DNA of 64,000 nt from OLB16 sp964422415. GTDB taxonomy: Bacteria > Hinthialibacterota > Hinthialibacteria > OLB16. Made by a program: the position numbers and the translations under genes. Below are positions 7,239-15,523 of this stretch, piece after piece. Under the pieces are notes generated by a model. That model searched no databases, was not told where the DNA came from, and saw only the letters and a program-made list of their open reading frames with translations. Location: contig CAYRBI010000002.1 of NCBI GenBank assembly GCA_964422415.1, forward strand, positions 1 through 64,000, written 5' to 3'. Every line of letters starts with the position of its first letter. The stretch's first letter is position 1.

Positions 7239-10147
7239 CGATTCAATAGGTCCAATAGGTCCGGCAGGTCACGTACGTCAATGCACCGGTCACGATTAAA
7301 ATCCAGGACGGCATCATAGCGGGGCATAGCCGGGTAACGTTGCCAAGTGTTCAACAGGTTCAGGATATCTTCACGGTTCACCAACCCATCCCGGTTGCTG
7401 TCTCCATCCGCTGGACCAGCCAGATGCCCATTCCGCAACTGGGTGCCATGAAAGGTGGGCCAGACCATGGTACCGGCATTCGCCGGGCCGGTGAGGTCAT
7501 AGACATATAAGCGGCTCTCATCTGTCTGGCCGTTATAGAAGGCTACCGCCAGTTCCAACAGTCCATCGCCATCCACATCTCCAACGGCGGGGGTGGAAAG
7601 GATGTCATCCCCCACATTAGCGGGAGCATCCGGGAGCGAATCAGGGGGTAAATGAATGGGGAAACCAGTCATCAAGCTCCCGTCTCCATGCAATCCATAC
7701 ACCCGGGCATTGGAGAAGGCCACGATCACATCCAGATTCCCATCTCCATCCGCATCCACAATCAAGGGAGAAGCGAAATTGGCCGCGGCGGAAATATCAC
7801 TGGAGCTGGTGGGGAAGGTTTCACGTGGCGCGGTGAAGGGGAATCCCGCCAGCGGCTGGCCTTCCTTGCTGTAGGCATACAGGAGCCCATCATCACTGAC
7901 CACCGCAATATCGGGATAGCCATCTCCGTTCAGATCACCAATCGCGGGTGAGGAGTCCACATCATTGTACTCAAGCAGCGGTGAGGGTTCCCGGCGCGGA
8001 AGTATGACTGGCCAAGCCCCCGAGTAGGATGAACCATCCGACTTGAGAACCATCAAGGTGCCATCCGAGGTACCCACAATAATTTCAAGTTCGAGATCTT
8101 TATCCAGGTCGGCGATGGCGGGCGAAGAAATGACTGAGTACTGACTCTGAGCAGTAGCAAGCAGGGTTCCATCATGATCCAGGATGAGGATCGTATTGGG
8201 TGATCCATAAGTTCCCACCACTACTTCATCAAGGTTATCGTGATCGAGATCGGCGAGTGCCGGGCTACTACGTACATCAACATTACAGAGATGTGGCCAG
8301 CTTCCAGCCACAGTACTTCCATCCAGGTTGAACGCGAAGATTCCCATTCCAGTGTCATCGGAACCAGTTCTATCCGTTCCGAAGACCAATTCCGGTCCGG
8401 CGTCTCCATCCATCTCTCCCACCGCTACGGTACTGAAAACCTCGTGGCCGGTGAGCGTTGCAACTACATCCGGCTGAGTTACGACGGGCGACCCCGGTGT
8501 ATCGGTGAGAGTCGGAGTGGGAGTCATGGTTTCCGTGACAGTGATACTCGGCGAGGGCGTCGGAGTGATCGTGGGAGTACTCGTCGCAGTCTCCGTGGGA
8601 GTCTCTGTAGCGGTATCCGTAGCAGTGTCCGTAGCGGTATCCGTAGCGGTATCCGTGGGTGTGTCCGTACTGGTAGACGTCACAGTAGCGGTGGGAGTGT
8701 TTGTACTGGAACTTGTTGGGGTGGCGGTTGGGATGAAGGTATTCGTGGTGGATGCGGTGGGAGTGAGAGTATTCGTGGCCGTGGGAGTAGGTGTCGATAG
8801 CTCTTCCCCATATTGAAGGCACCATTGGACAAGAGTCCCAGTGATGTTTGATCTGGAGTCGGTCACTGACAAAATCCAAGTCCCCGCGTAGTTCTCGCCA
8901 TCAAATACGCTGAGTCCAGACCCCTGTCCGGTGGGACGCATCGAGGAACCCGGTGAGGGCGGACAGACAAGATCATCTCCCTCGTCATCGAAGGTTGTAA
9001 TGATATTCTCGTATTCACTGGGGCAGTTCTGATTGAACAGTATGACCTCGGTGCCGGTTTCCAAATGCTTGAGGGAGACACTCAGGTCACTGATGCGGGA
9101 ATGTTGGATCTCGGTGTAGACATTGAGATCCGCGATAGGTACTGGAGAGGTAACGGTGATGGAATCGGTCACCGCGCGCGGGATGACCTCGCTGTTCTCC
9201 GATGTTTCCGCATCCGGAATGGCGAGGCCGGGATAGTGGCAGGGGAAAGTAACATCCTCATCGGGGCCGCTGTCCAGAATGCCTGGACCGAAGAAGAGAC
9301 GATATGCGCCAGAACCCGAGACCGCCGAGACCCGGATGATTGCGGTTGGCGAGGTCAGGATTCCATTGGCGATGGTGAGAAAATCATCCGCGCCAATCCC
9401 ACCCGCCAATGAGATCCCCGTGAGGACCGCTTGATCGAAGGGGTTACAGACATCGACGGTGAGATCGGCGGTGGCGGATTCATTATCCAGAGCCACATTC
9501 AGATCGAAGCCGCGTATCGCACCCAGATTAACTTGAAACCAATCCTGATCGTTATTGCTGGCGATCTCCCCATGGACACACTGGCGTCCGCTGAAGGATT
9601 GGGGAAAGGATGTGCCATTATTCGGTTCGATTTCCTCGAAATCAGAACTCTGGGGACAGGTCAATGTCACCAGCCGGTAGGCTCCATTAGCATTGGACGT
9701 GGTTCCCGTAATATGTGTCGCTTGAATGTGGATCAGAGGGGTGGTGCCTTGGGGGATCAGCGCTCCCGCCACGCCGGAGGAGAGGACATCCGTGGCGATA
9801 TTGTCATTAGAGGCGGCGAGGATTTCCTCCGAGCCTTTGTAAAGGTTGAGTAGAGTGTCTGGCTCTACCTCATCGAGAGGACGTGTCCATACACAGACCC
9901 ACTCCGGTCCGGAAAGGTTGGGAGAGAGGTAGAACCAATCGTTGTCCAGAGCTGAGTTCAGATAGGCATTAGCGTATGGATCTCCCACCGGACTAGTGGA
10001 AGTCGAAAGCAGGAGACGCGCATCCTCTGGGGCCTCATTCGGTTCCCAGTAGTCTACTTGGCTCCAGCAAGGTTGATGGAGAACTACTCCCAACAGGCAT
10101 AACCACCCCATCGGGAGACTGAGGACGAACCCGCGGGGAGGGCGCAA
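7235..10147 (-). CDS. Secreted PPC / P-domain / FG-GAP / dockerin protein
   Basis: A 970-aa exported protein. A Sec signal peptide (residues 1-29, ending QPCWSQ) is followed by two bacterial pre-peptidase (PPC) domains, starting at YWEPNEAPEDA and at EEIEPNNG. A P/Homo-B domain follows at about 315-445 (IQHSRISDLSVSL, GTWILSVTD), then a Thr/Pro-rich linker at about 450-560. A beta-propeller-like set of FG-GAP/VCBS repeats follows (for example DADGDGNLDVIVAF, GDVDGDGLLELAVAFY). The end is a type I dockerin with two calcium loops, DSNRDGLVNRED and DFNRDRCIDVRD. No protease or glycosidase active site was seen, so it is probably an adhesive or substrate-binding surface protein. Its stop overlaps the aminotransferase start by 4 bases, a surprising coupling of a secreted and a cytoplasmic protein. 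Confidence 0.9.
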   Translation of the reverse strand: MRPPRGFVLSLPMGWLCLLGVVLHQPCWSQVDYWEPNEAPEDARLLLSTSTSPVGDPYANAYLNSALDNDWFYLSPNLSGPEWVCVWTRPLDEVEPDTLLNLYKGSEEILAASNDNIATDVLSSGVAGALIPQGTTPLIHIQATHITGTTSNANGAYRLVTLTCPQSSDFEEIEPNNGTSFPQSFSGRQCVHGEIASNNDQDWFQVNLGAIRGFDLNVALDNESATADLTVDVCNPFDQAVLTGISLAGGIGADDFLTIANGILTSPTAIIRVSAVSGSGAYRLFFGPGILDSGPDEDVTFPCHYPGLAIPDAETSENSEVIPRAVTDSITVTSPVPIADLNVYTEIQHSRISDLSVSLKHLETGTEVILFNQNCPSEYENIITTFDDEGDDLVCPPSPGSSMRPTGQGSGLSVFDGENYAGTWILSVTDSRSNITGTLVQWCLQYGEELSTPTPTATNTLTPTASTTNTFIPTATPTSSSTNTPTATVTSTSTDTPTDTATDTATDTATDTATETPTETATSTPTITPTPSPSITVTETMTPTPTLTDTPGSPVVTQPDVVATLTGHEVFSTVAVGEMDGDAGPELVFGTDRTGSDDTGMGIFAFNLDGSTVAGSWPHLCNVDVRSSPALADLDHDNLDEVVVGTYGSPNTILILDHDGTLLATAQSQYSVISSPAIADLDKDLELEIIVGTSDGTLMVLKSDGSSYSGAWPVILPRREPSPLLEYNDVDSSPAIGDLNGDGYPDIAVVSDDGLLYAYSKEGQPLAGFPFTAPRETFPTSSSDISAAANFASPLIVDADGDGNLDVIVAFSNARVYGLHGDGSLMTGFPIHLPPDSLPDAPANVGDDILSTPAVGDVDGDGLLELAVAFYNGQTDESRLYVYDLTGPANAGTMVWPTFHGTQLRNGHLAGPADGDSNRDGLVNREDILNLLNTWQRYPAMPRYDAVLDFNRDRCIDVRDLPDLLDLLNR
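8504..8786. repeat. Degenerate short tandem repeats coding for the P/T linker
   Basis: The DNA for the Thr/Pro-rich linker of the dockerin protein is built of short repeats (GTATCCGTAGCG-type units, clearest at 8600-8660), giving runs such as TDTATDTATD in the protein. The opposite strand reads as a valine/serine repeat frame that is not a real gene. Slippage could change linker length between strains. Confidence 0.75.
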
Positions 10148-10195
10148 CTTAGCCGTCCTCCTTTCTTCACAGGCGAGATAGGTACTAGAACCACA

Positions 10196-10225
10196 CCGGC
10201 CAACGATTGAAGGATCGTTGGCCGG
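10196..10225. terminator. Perfect 12-bp hairpin between the dockerin and PpiD-like genes
   Basis: CCGGCCAACGAT (10196-10207) and ATCGTTGGCCGG (10214-10225) are perfect inverted repeats around a 6-base loop. It lies just past the stop of the PpiD-like gene and upstream of the dockerin gene, both on the minus strand. There is no T-run on the minus strand, so it is a weak intrinsic terminator or a processing/attenuation hairpin. Confidence 0.5.
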
Positions 10226-10255
10226 CGTAATTCATGGTAAATCTGAATGAGCAGA

Positions 10256-13183
10256 TTAGATTTTGTTGCTTTCCTTTGTCAATTCCTCGATGGCTTCTTG
10301 GGGTACGAAATTAGAGTTCGCCTCGACCTTTGCCCGTTTCCGGCCACGATCACTCCAGTCGGTTTGGACCGCGTCTTGGAGAGTGGAGGCCAGTGCCCGG
10401 AAAGCTTGACCACGCGAGGCCGCGCCCGTGGGGGCTGCCTTAATATCGACTACCTGCAAGATAGCGTAGCCATGAATCCTCTCCACCAATGTTTCACCCT
10501 CACGGGTGGGTTCTACGACCGGAACCACCTTGCTAAGACCTCCCAGGGGGAGATTAAAAGCGGTGGTGGTGATAGAGCCTCCCGAGTTTGCACCAGGGAT
10601 GGACGGGACCTGGGTATCGAGGCGGATCTGCAGCGGTCCCAGCATCTTGAGTTTACGCTCCCTGGCGAAGGCTGCTAAATCGATGCTGCGTGAGGCCGAT
10701 ACCGGCGCTGTTGCGGACTTGAGCACATCGCTCAGCTGGGTCAGCACGGCCTCAGCGGAGGCATTACTAATCGGGGCGGCACGCTCCAGTTGGAGGTCTT
10801 TACGGACCACATCCTTAACCTCATCAAACTTGGGGAGATGGGTTTCCTCAATGGTGGCGGCCTGGATCAGATAGTAGGCTTTGACCGGTTGCGGATTCTG
10901 GGGATTGGCGGGGGGATCCTCGAGCACTGAGCTCGTTGCGCCGACGACGCGCAAGCCCGCGGCCACGTAATTGGCCACTGAACCCGAGTCAAATCCCGGA
11001 ATGGGCGAGCCGGGTTCAAAGTAAGCGGAGGTCTTCGTTTGGACACCCAAGGATTCCGCGGTTTTACGGAGATCGTCATTGTGCTTATCTAATGCGATCC
11101 ACACCGCCCACACCTGATCACGCGCCTTTTCGGTGGCGACAACCTTGCGGTAAGCATCGCGGACTTCCTGGTCCACCTCGGCCAGCTCGGGCAGATGCTC
11201 AGGGGTCTCCTTGATCAGGTTCAACAGGGTCGATCCCTGAGGAGTGTCAAAGGGACCAGCGGGTTTACCCGGGGTCAGGGTGAAGGCTTGGGTCAGAATC
11301 TCCCGGTCTACACGGGCATTGATGTCACGTTGTTGTCCGGAGGAATTACGGAGATGGGTGTGAGTCACGGGAGCGGGCACACCATATGCCTGCGGCACTT
11401 TGAAGAATTCGAGGCTACCCGAACGGACTCGCGTGGCTGCTTCCTGGGCCTGAGAACGGGCGAAGTCACTCGCTTTCCGTGCCCGGTATGCCTTCTCTAC
11501 ATCGGTCCGGGCTTCCTCGAAGGACTTATTACGCGCCTCTTGTTTCTCGATCAGCTCGGTTAGATAGAACTTAGTGTTGCCTTCCACTACATCGGAGACA
11601 ACGCCTGGAGCCAGTTTAGAGACAGCCATGTAGAACGGGTAACGATCCCGGCCAATCTCCGCATGGGGGGAATCGCCACGCGAGAACCACTCGGTTTCAA
11701 ACACCGGCAGTCCGGAAACCGTGGTCGCGCCTTGGAGGGTCTTACCCGCCAGCTCGGCCTGAATCTGTTTGAGCCGGGCACGCGCCGCATCTTTAAGCGG
11801 TTTGGCGTCCACCTTACCCATGGTGCGTTGACGGGCTTCCTTGATGGAGATGCGTTCACCCGCCTTGCGGTGGGCATACGCCCAGATCAAATGGTAGCCA
11901 TAGGAGGTCTTGACCGGTTGAGAGACAGTGGCTTCCGGAATACCAAAGGCAGCCTGTTCGAATTCGGGCACCATGCTTTTCTTCTCGAAGAAGCCCAGAT
12001 CCCCGCCTTCGTTCTTGTTGGTGACATCCTCCGAGTTTTCTTTGGCCTCACGGATGAAGTCATCTACCGTCTTGATCCGGGCACGGATGGCTTCGATCTT
12101 CTTCTTGGCCTCTTCCTGTTCGGCGGGAGACAAGTCGGGAGTCATACGTAGTAGAATATGCCGGACCGCCACCGCATCTCCCTTAGAGAGATAGGCCGCC
12201 GGTTCTTTCGCCATGACCGCCTCGATGGAGGCGTCGGGAACCTCAACCGGGACCGCAATGAAGCGGGCACGGAATTTCTCGGGGAATTGGAAATTGGTCT
12301 GCTCATTCTGGAAGAAGGTCTTGAGTTCATCCTCAGTGAAGGTCACCCGGCTACGGAAGTCTTTCGGCGAGAAGGTGACCGCCGCGACATCCCGTTCGAC
12401 AGGAAGCACGAATTGTTCCTTGTTGGAATTAAACCAGCGCTGCAGGTTATTCTCATCCGGAGTGGCCTGGCCGATGAAGCCATCGGGCTTGGCTTCCACA
12501 TAGTCGATCTTCATCTGCTTGGGGAAGCGGTAACGCTCAATGTGTTTCCGGAAGTAGTCTTGAACTTCCTCGGTGGTGGCCTTCACCTTATCGAAGGCCT
12601 CCTCGGAGTTGAAGAACAGAACCTCGATGTTCCGGGTCTCTTTCTGGCGTTTGAGGGCGCGCTGGATGTCCTCCTCGGTGGGCACCGCGGTTCCCCCCAC
12701 ATAGCTCATCGCGAGACGCACATCCATCTCATCGCGTACGGCATTCTTGTAGGCTTCCTCGCTCTCGAAGCCAGCCTGTTGCAGGTAGTGCCGGAGGGCC
12801 AGGGGATTCGGCTGGCCGCCACGTCCTCCGGTAAACTGCATGTTGATTGAACGGCGCACCTCATCATCTTGAGTACGCAGATTGAGGTTATGGGCGAGCT
12901 GCCGGGCGAGTTCCTGGCGGACTACTTGCTCAATCACCATCTGGCCATGCGATTTCTCGGGATGTACGGGAGTGTCCGCGAGAAACCTGTTCACCTCCTC
13001 GCTCACCGATTGATACTCGGTGGCGGAGACGCGCTTGCCATTCACCCATACCGCCGTGAACTTGTTCAACTGCGCTCGTTGTTGGAACTGAGAAGATCCA
13101 TAAAGCGCGATGAATACTACGATCAGCGGGTAAACGAACCACTTCGCAACCTGCCTTTTTCTCTCTCGTAACCATATCAGCAT
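10256..13183 (-). CDS. PpiD/SurA-like membrane-anchored peptidyl-prolyl isomerase
   Basis: A 975-aa periplasmic folding factor. A single N-terminal membrane anchor (about 17-30, FVYPLIVVFIALYG) follows a basic cytoplasmic start, as in PpiD. A SurA_N-type chaperone region follows (VNGKRVSATEYQSV, then helices to about 190). A parvulin domain lies near 335-450 (VRHILLRM, GGDLGFFEKKSMVPEFEQAAF, VKTSYGYHLIWA), with a second, weaker PPIase-like or chaperone region after it. It is longer than E. coli PpiD (623 aa), the extra being C-terminal. It probably helps fold exported proteins such as those coded nearby. An AAGGAG-type ribosome site lies ahead of the ATG. Confidence 0.88.
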   Translation of the reverse strand: MLIWLRERKRQVAKWFVYPLIVVFIALYGSSQFQQRAQLNKFTAVWVNGKRVSATEYQSVSEEVNRFLADTPVHPEKSHGQMVIEQVVRQELARQLAHNLNLRTQDDEVRRSINMQFTGGRGGQPNPLALRHYLQQAGFESEEAYKNAVRDEMDVRLAMSYVGGTAVPTEEDIQRALKRQKETRNIEVLFFNSEEAFDKVKATTEEVQDYFRKHIERYRFPKQMKIDYVEAKPDGFIGQATPDENNLQRWFNSNKEQFVLPVERDVAAVTFSPKDFRSRVTFTEDELKTFFQNEQTNFQFPEKFRARFIAVPVEVPDASIEAVMAKEPAAYLSKGDAVAVRHILLRMTPDLSPAEQEEAKKKIEAIRARIKTVDDFIREAKENSEDVTNKNEGGDLGFFEKKSMVPEFEQAAFGIPEATVSQPVKTSYGYHLIWAYAHRKAGERISIKEARQRTMGKVDAKPLKDAARARLKQIQAELAGKTLQGATTVSGLPVFETEWFSRGDSPHAEIGRDRYPFYMAVSKLAPGVVSDVVEGNTKFYLTELIEKQEARNKSFEEARTDVEKAYRARKASDFARSQAQEAATRVRSGSLEFFKVPQAYGVPAPVTHTHLRNSSGQQRDINARVDREILTQAFTLTPGKPAGPFDTPQGSTLLNLIKETPEHLPELAEVDQEVRDAYRKVVATEKARDQVWAVWIALDKHNDDLRKTAESLGVQTKTSAYFEPGSPIPGFDSGSVANYVAAGLRVVGATSSVLEDPPANPQNPQPVKAYYLIQAATIEETHLPKFDEVKDVVRKDLQLERAAPISNASAEAVLTQLSDVLKSATAPVSASRSIDLAAFARERKLKMLGPLQIRLDTQVPSIPGANSGGSITTTAFNLPLGGLSKVVPVVEPTREGETLVERIHGYAILQVVDIKAAPTGAASRGQAFRALASTLQDAVQTDWSDRGRKRAKVEANSNFVPQEAIEELTKESNKI

Positions 13184-13327
13184 TGGAAAAAAAACTCTCC
13201 TTGGATGAGTCTGGAGGAACCAAACGGGTAATCTAGAGGAAAGCAGGGGGAGCTGAGAACCCCATTGACAAAATCACCCGGAAGGTCAGTTTTTCCCACC
13301 CGCGGACTGCGGACGGGGTAACGGCGT

Positions 13328-14137
13328 TTATCCACCGGACGCCGGCCGGTTATGAATGACCATCGAATTCAATCCAGTGGCAATCCGGGTGGCGCGCGGG
13401 GCTTCCTCGTAACGGGTCCAGGCCTTCCTGGCCCGCTCCTGGTGTTCAACCGGGAGCGCATCACGGAAAGAATCCGGAATCCGGTAATGGCTCCCGATGG
13501 TTCCATAGGAGGTCAGGGGGTGTGTTTCGGAGACCCGCCCGGGAGTGAGCCAGGCATCGATCAGCATCGGTTCAGCGGTCCGGGGTGCAGTGGCATCGGA
13601 AACTAGGGCGATGTGCCAGGTCTCCCAGCCATTACGTTTAAAGATTACGATATCACCGGGCTGCCATTTATCTGCTTCCTTCCGGGAAAACTTGGTTGGG
13701 AGTGTGATGGCTTTCCGGCTGAAGAAGACATCCAGTAGCGCGGTCCGGCGGTGAGCCCAACTCTTGTCGATGATTCCCTGGGAAGCCGTACTCCCTTGGA
13801 ATGAACCCATGCGAGCTCTCCGGTAGGGACCAGGTTCGGTCAGGTAGTCTTCATAAACTAACTCTTGGAGGTCAATCCCCGCCGCCCGGAGAGCACGTAC
13901 CACGACATCACAACAGAGACCCTCGCGTGGATCGATATCACCCGCGGGATAGGCGATCCGGGGGTAAGACATAGTGTACCGGGTGCTCAGGGTGGTCATT
14001 GTCCGCGCCGCCGCGATAATCTCAGCGGGAAGGATCGCCTTAGCTTCACTAGTCGCGGCGTGGGGTATCTCCACGGCGGAGGATCCGCCCGCGACGAATA
14101 CCACGAGCGTAATGAAGACGGCTCTCAAAACAAACAT
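13328..14137 (-). CDS. DUF1287 family exported protein
   Basis: A 269-aa protein with an N-terminal signal peptide (FVLRAVFITLVVFVAGGSSA) and a DUF1287 domain, a family related to NlpC/P60-like hydrolases. Recognisable parts are the GDIDPREGLCCDVVVRALR segment with the family cysteine, ELVYEDYL, KWQPGDIVIFKR and WHIALVSDA, whose histidine may be catalytic. Reaction and substrate are not established for the family; a cell-envelope role is inferred from export. The start at 14137 puts the signal peptide at the N-terminus; the frame runs on to 14266 with no signal-like sequence. It is divergent from phoH, separated by about 410 bases holding a promoter and a short palindromic repeat. Confidence 0.8.
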   Translation of the reverse strand: MFVLRAVFITLVVFVAGGSSAVEIPHAATSEAKAILPAEIIAAARTMTTLSTRYTMSYPRIAYPAGDIDPREGLCCDVVVRALRAAGIDLQELVYEDYLTEPGPYRRARMGSFQGSTASQGIIDKSWAHRRTALLDVFFSRKAITLPTKFSRKEADKWQPGDIVIFKRNGWETWHIALVSDATAPRTAEPMLIDAWLTPGRVSETHPLTSYGTIGSHYRIPDSFRDALPVEHQERARKAWTRYEEAPRATRIATGLNSMVIHNRPASGG

Positions 14138-14214
14138 GAACCAACAACCCCCGAATAAATGAAAGAAGTATTGTTCTCGATCCTCACGCAGGAGACAAGA
14201 CCGCCCGGAAAGGA

Positions 14215-14236
14215 GGGACGCATTCCATTGCGTCCC
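14215..14236. repeat. Dispersed palindrome, GGGACGCA family, copy 1
   Basis: GGGACGCA (14215-14222), loop TTCCAT, TGCGTCCC (14229-14236). Two relatives occur at 23178-23199 and 38578-38599 with the same loop pattern. It sits in the intergenic space between the divergent DUF1287 and phoH genes. Confidence 0.65.
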
Positions 14237-14323
14237 GTAGGTCAAGGACCATTGCGACAGAACCACACATCTAGTTGAGGTGATTCTCTTTCAGATCCAT
14301 TTTTGATAAAGCAATGCGTCTCC

Positions 14324-14353
14324 TTGACACTCTGTTGCCTCCCCAGTGATAAT
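14324..14353 (+). promoter_or_regulatory. Sigma-70-type promoter of the phoH operon
   Basis: TTGACA at 14324-14329 and GATAAT at 14348-14353, 18 bases apart, lie about 195 bases upstream of the phoH start and point toward it. The long leader would begin near 14360. It is the clearest such pair in this intergenic region. Confidence 0.6.
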
Positions 14354-14548
14354 AGGTACAGACGAAATGATACAACACGTGCCGCTTCGATCATCACGGC
14401 CATTGAGTTTCCGCGATTCCGAGGACACTCCCCGCACCAGAAAGCGTGTCATCCCGAGACTACACTCCGTATCATCGGAAGCTGCTGTCCAGAATGTAGA
14501 ACATGTGACCACCTGTCAGTCCCGCCGCTTTTCTCCGGCTATCCATCC

Positions 14549-15523
14549 ATGACCGAACACACCCACTTGATCCGGCTGAAAGACTCGCATGAATGTGCGG
14601 CCATTTATGGCAACTTGGATGAGAATCTAAGGCTGCTGGAGGAGGAATTCGACGCCCACCTGATCGCCCGTGGAGATCAGTTGCGTATCCAGGGCGGATC
14701 CGATGCGGTTGATCTGGTGCGTCAGGTCATCGAGGGGATGCGCATCCAGGCTCATGGAAGAGAACCCATCGATCAGAAGTGCCTGAGAGATCTGATCCGT
14801 ATGGTCAAGGACAAGAGCGGAACCCCCATCCGCGAGGTGCTCGAGGATTCCATCCAGGTCAATGGACAGAATCGCAAAGTTAAGCCTAAAACACCTGGCC
14901 AAAAACGCTATCTGGATGCCATCCGTCAGAACGATATCGTCTTCGGCATCGGTCCGGCGGGAACGGGAAAGACCTACCTGGCCATGGCTTGCGCGGTCAA
15001 CGCTTTGGTGAACCGGAAGGTCAAGAGGATTGTGCTGGCCCGTCCAGCGGTTGAGGCAGGTGAATCTCTCGGATTCCTGCCAGGAGATCTTTACGAGAAG
15101 GTGAATCCTTACCTGCGTCCACTTTACGATGCTTTGTATGACATGATGGAATTCGAGAAGGTGAACCGTCTCATGCAACAAGGGCAGATCGAGGTGGCCC
15201 CCCTGGCTTTTATGCGGGGACGTACACTCAACGATAGCTTCGTGATCCTCGATGAGGCGCAGAATACGACTCGTGAGCAGATGAAGATGTTTCTGACCCG
15301 TCTGGGCTATGACTCCAAGGCGGTAGTGACCGGAGATGTAACCCAGATTGACCTTCCCACCCAGAAGGTGAGCGGTTTAATCGACGCGGTCAATGTATTG
15401 AAGGGGATTGCAGGGATGGAGATGGTCTGGCTCGGGCGGGGAGATGTGGTCCGCCACCGGCTGGTCCAGGAAATTATCCGCGCCTATGAAGAGGCGGAAC
15501 ACCCAGAGGCACTCTCACCATGA
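14549..15523 (+). CDS. phoH: PhoH-like ATPase
   Basis: A 324-aa PhoH/YbeZ-type P-loop ATPase. An N-terminal KH-like region (about 1-75, FDAHLIARGDQLRIQGGSDA) precedes the helicase-superfamily-like core, with Walker A GPAGTGKT at 135-142 and Walker B VILDEAQN near 233-240, then VTGDVTQIDLP. PhoH proteins are linked to RNA metabolism and usually sit next to ybeY, as here. The start at 14549 gives the usual family length; upstream codons to 14303 are in frame but not homologous. The stop overlaps the next gene by 4 bases (ATGA), so this begins a coupled four-gene operon. Confidence 0.95.
   Translation: MTEHTHLIRLKDSHECAAIYGNLDENLRLLEEEFDAHLIARGDQLRIQGGSDAVDLVRQVIEGMRIQAHGREPIDQKCLRDLIRMVKDKSGTPIREVLEDSIQVNGQNRKVKPKTPGQKRYLDAIRQNDIVFGIGPAGTGKTYLAMACAVNALVNRKVKRIVLARPAVEAGESLGFLPGDLYEKVNPYLRPLYDALYDMMEFEKVNRLMQQGQIEVAPLAFMRGRTLNDSFVILDEAQNTTREQMKMFLTRLGYDSKAVVTGDVTQIDLPTQKVSGLIDAVNVLKGIAGMEMVWLGRGDVVRHRLVQEIIRAYEEAEHPEALSP

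Noticed and set aside
8505..8816. Val/Ser repeat protein on the plus strand
   Set aside because: It is the complement of the P/T-linker repeats of the dockerin protein.
12158..12850. 230-aa plus-strand reading frame
   Set aside because: It is a shadow of the PpiD-like gene and lacks motifs or a ribosome site.
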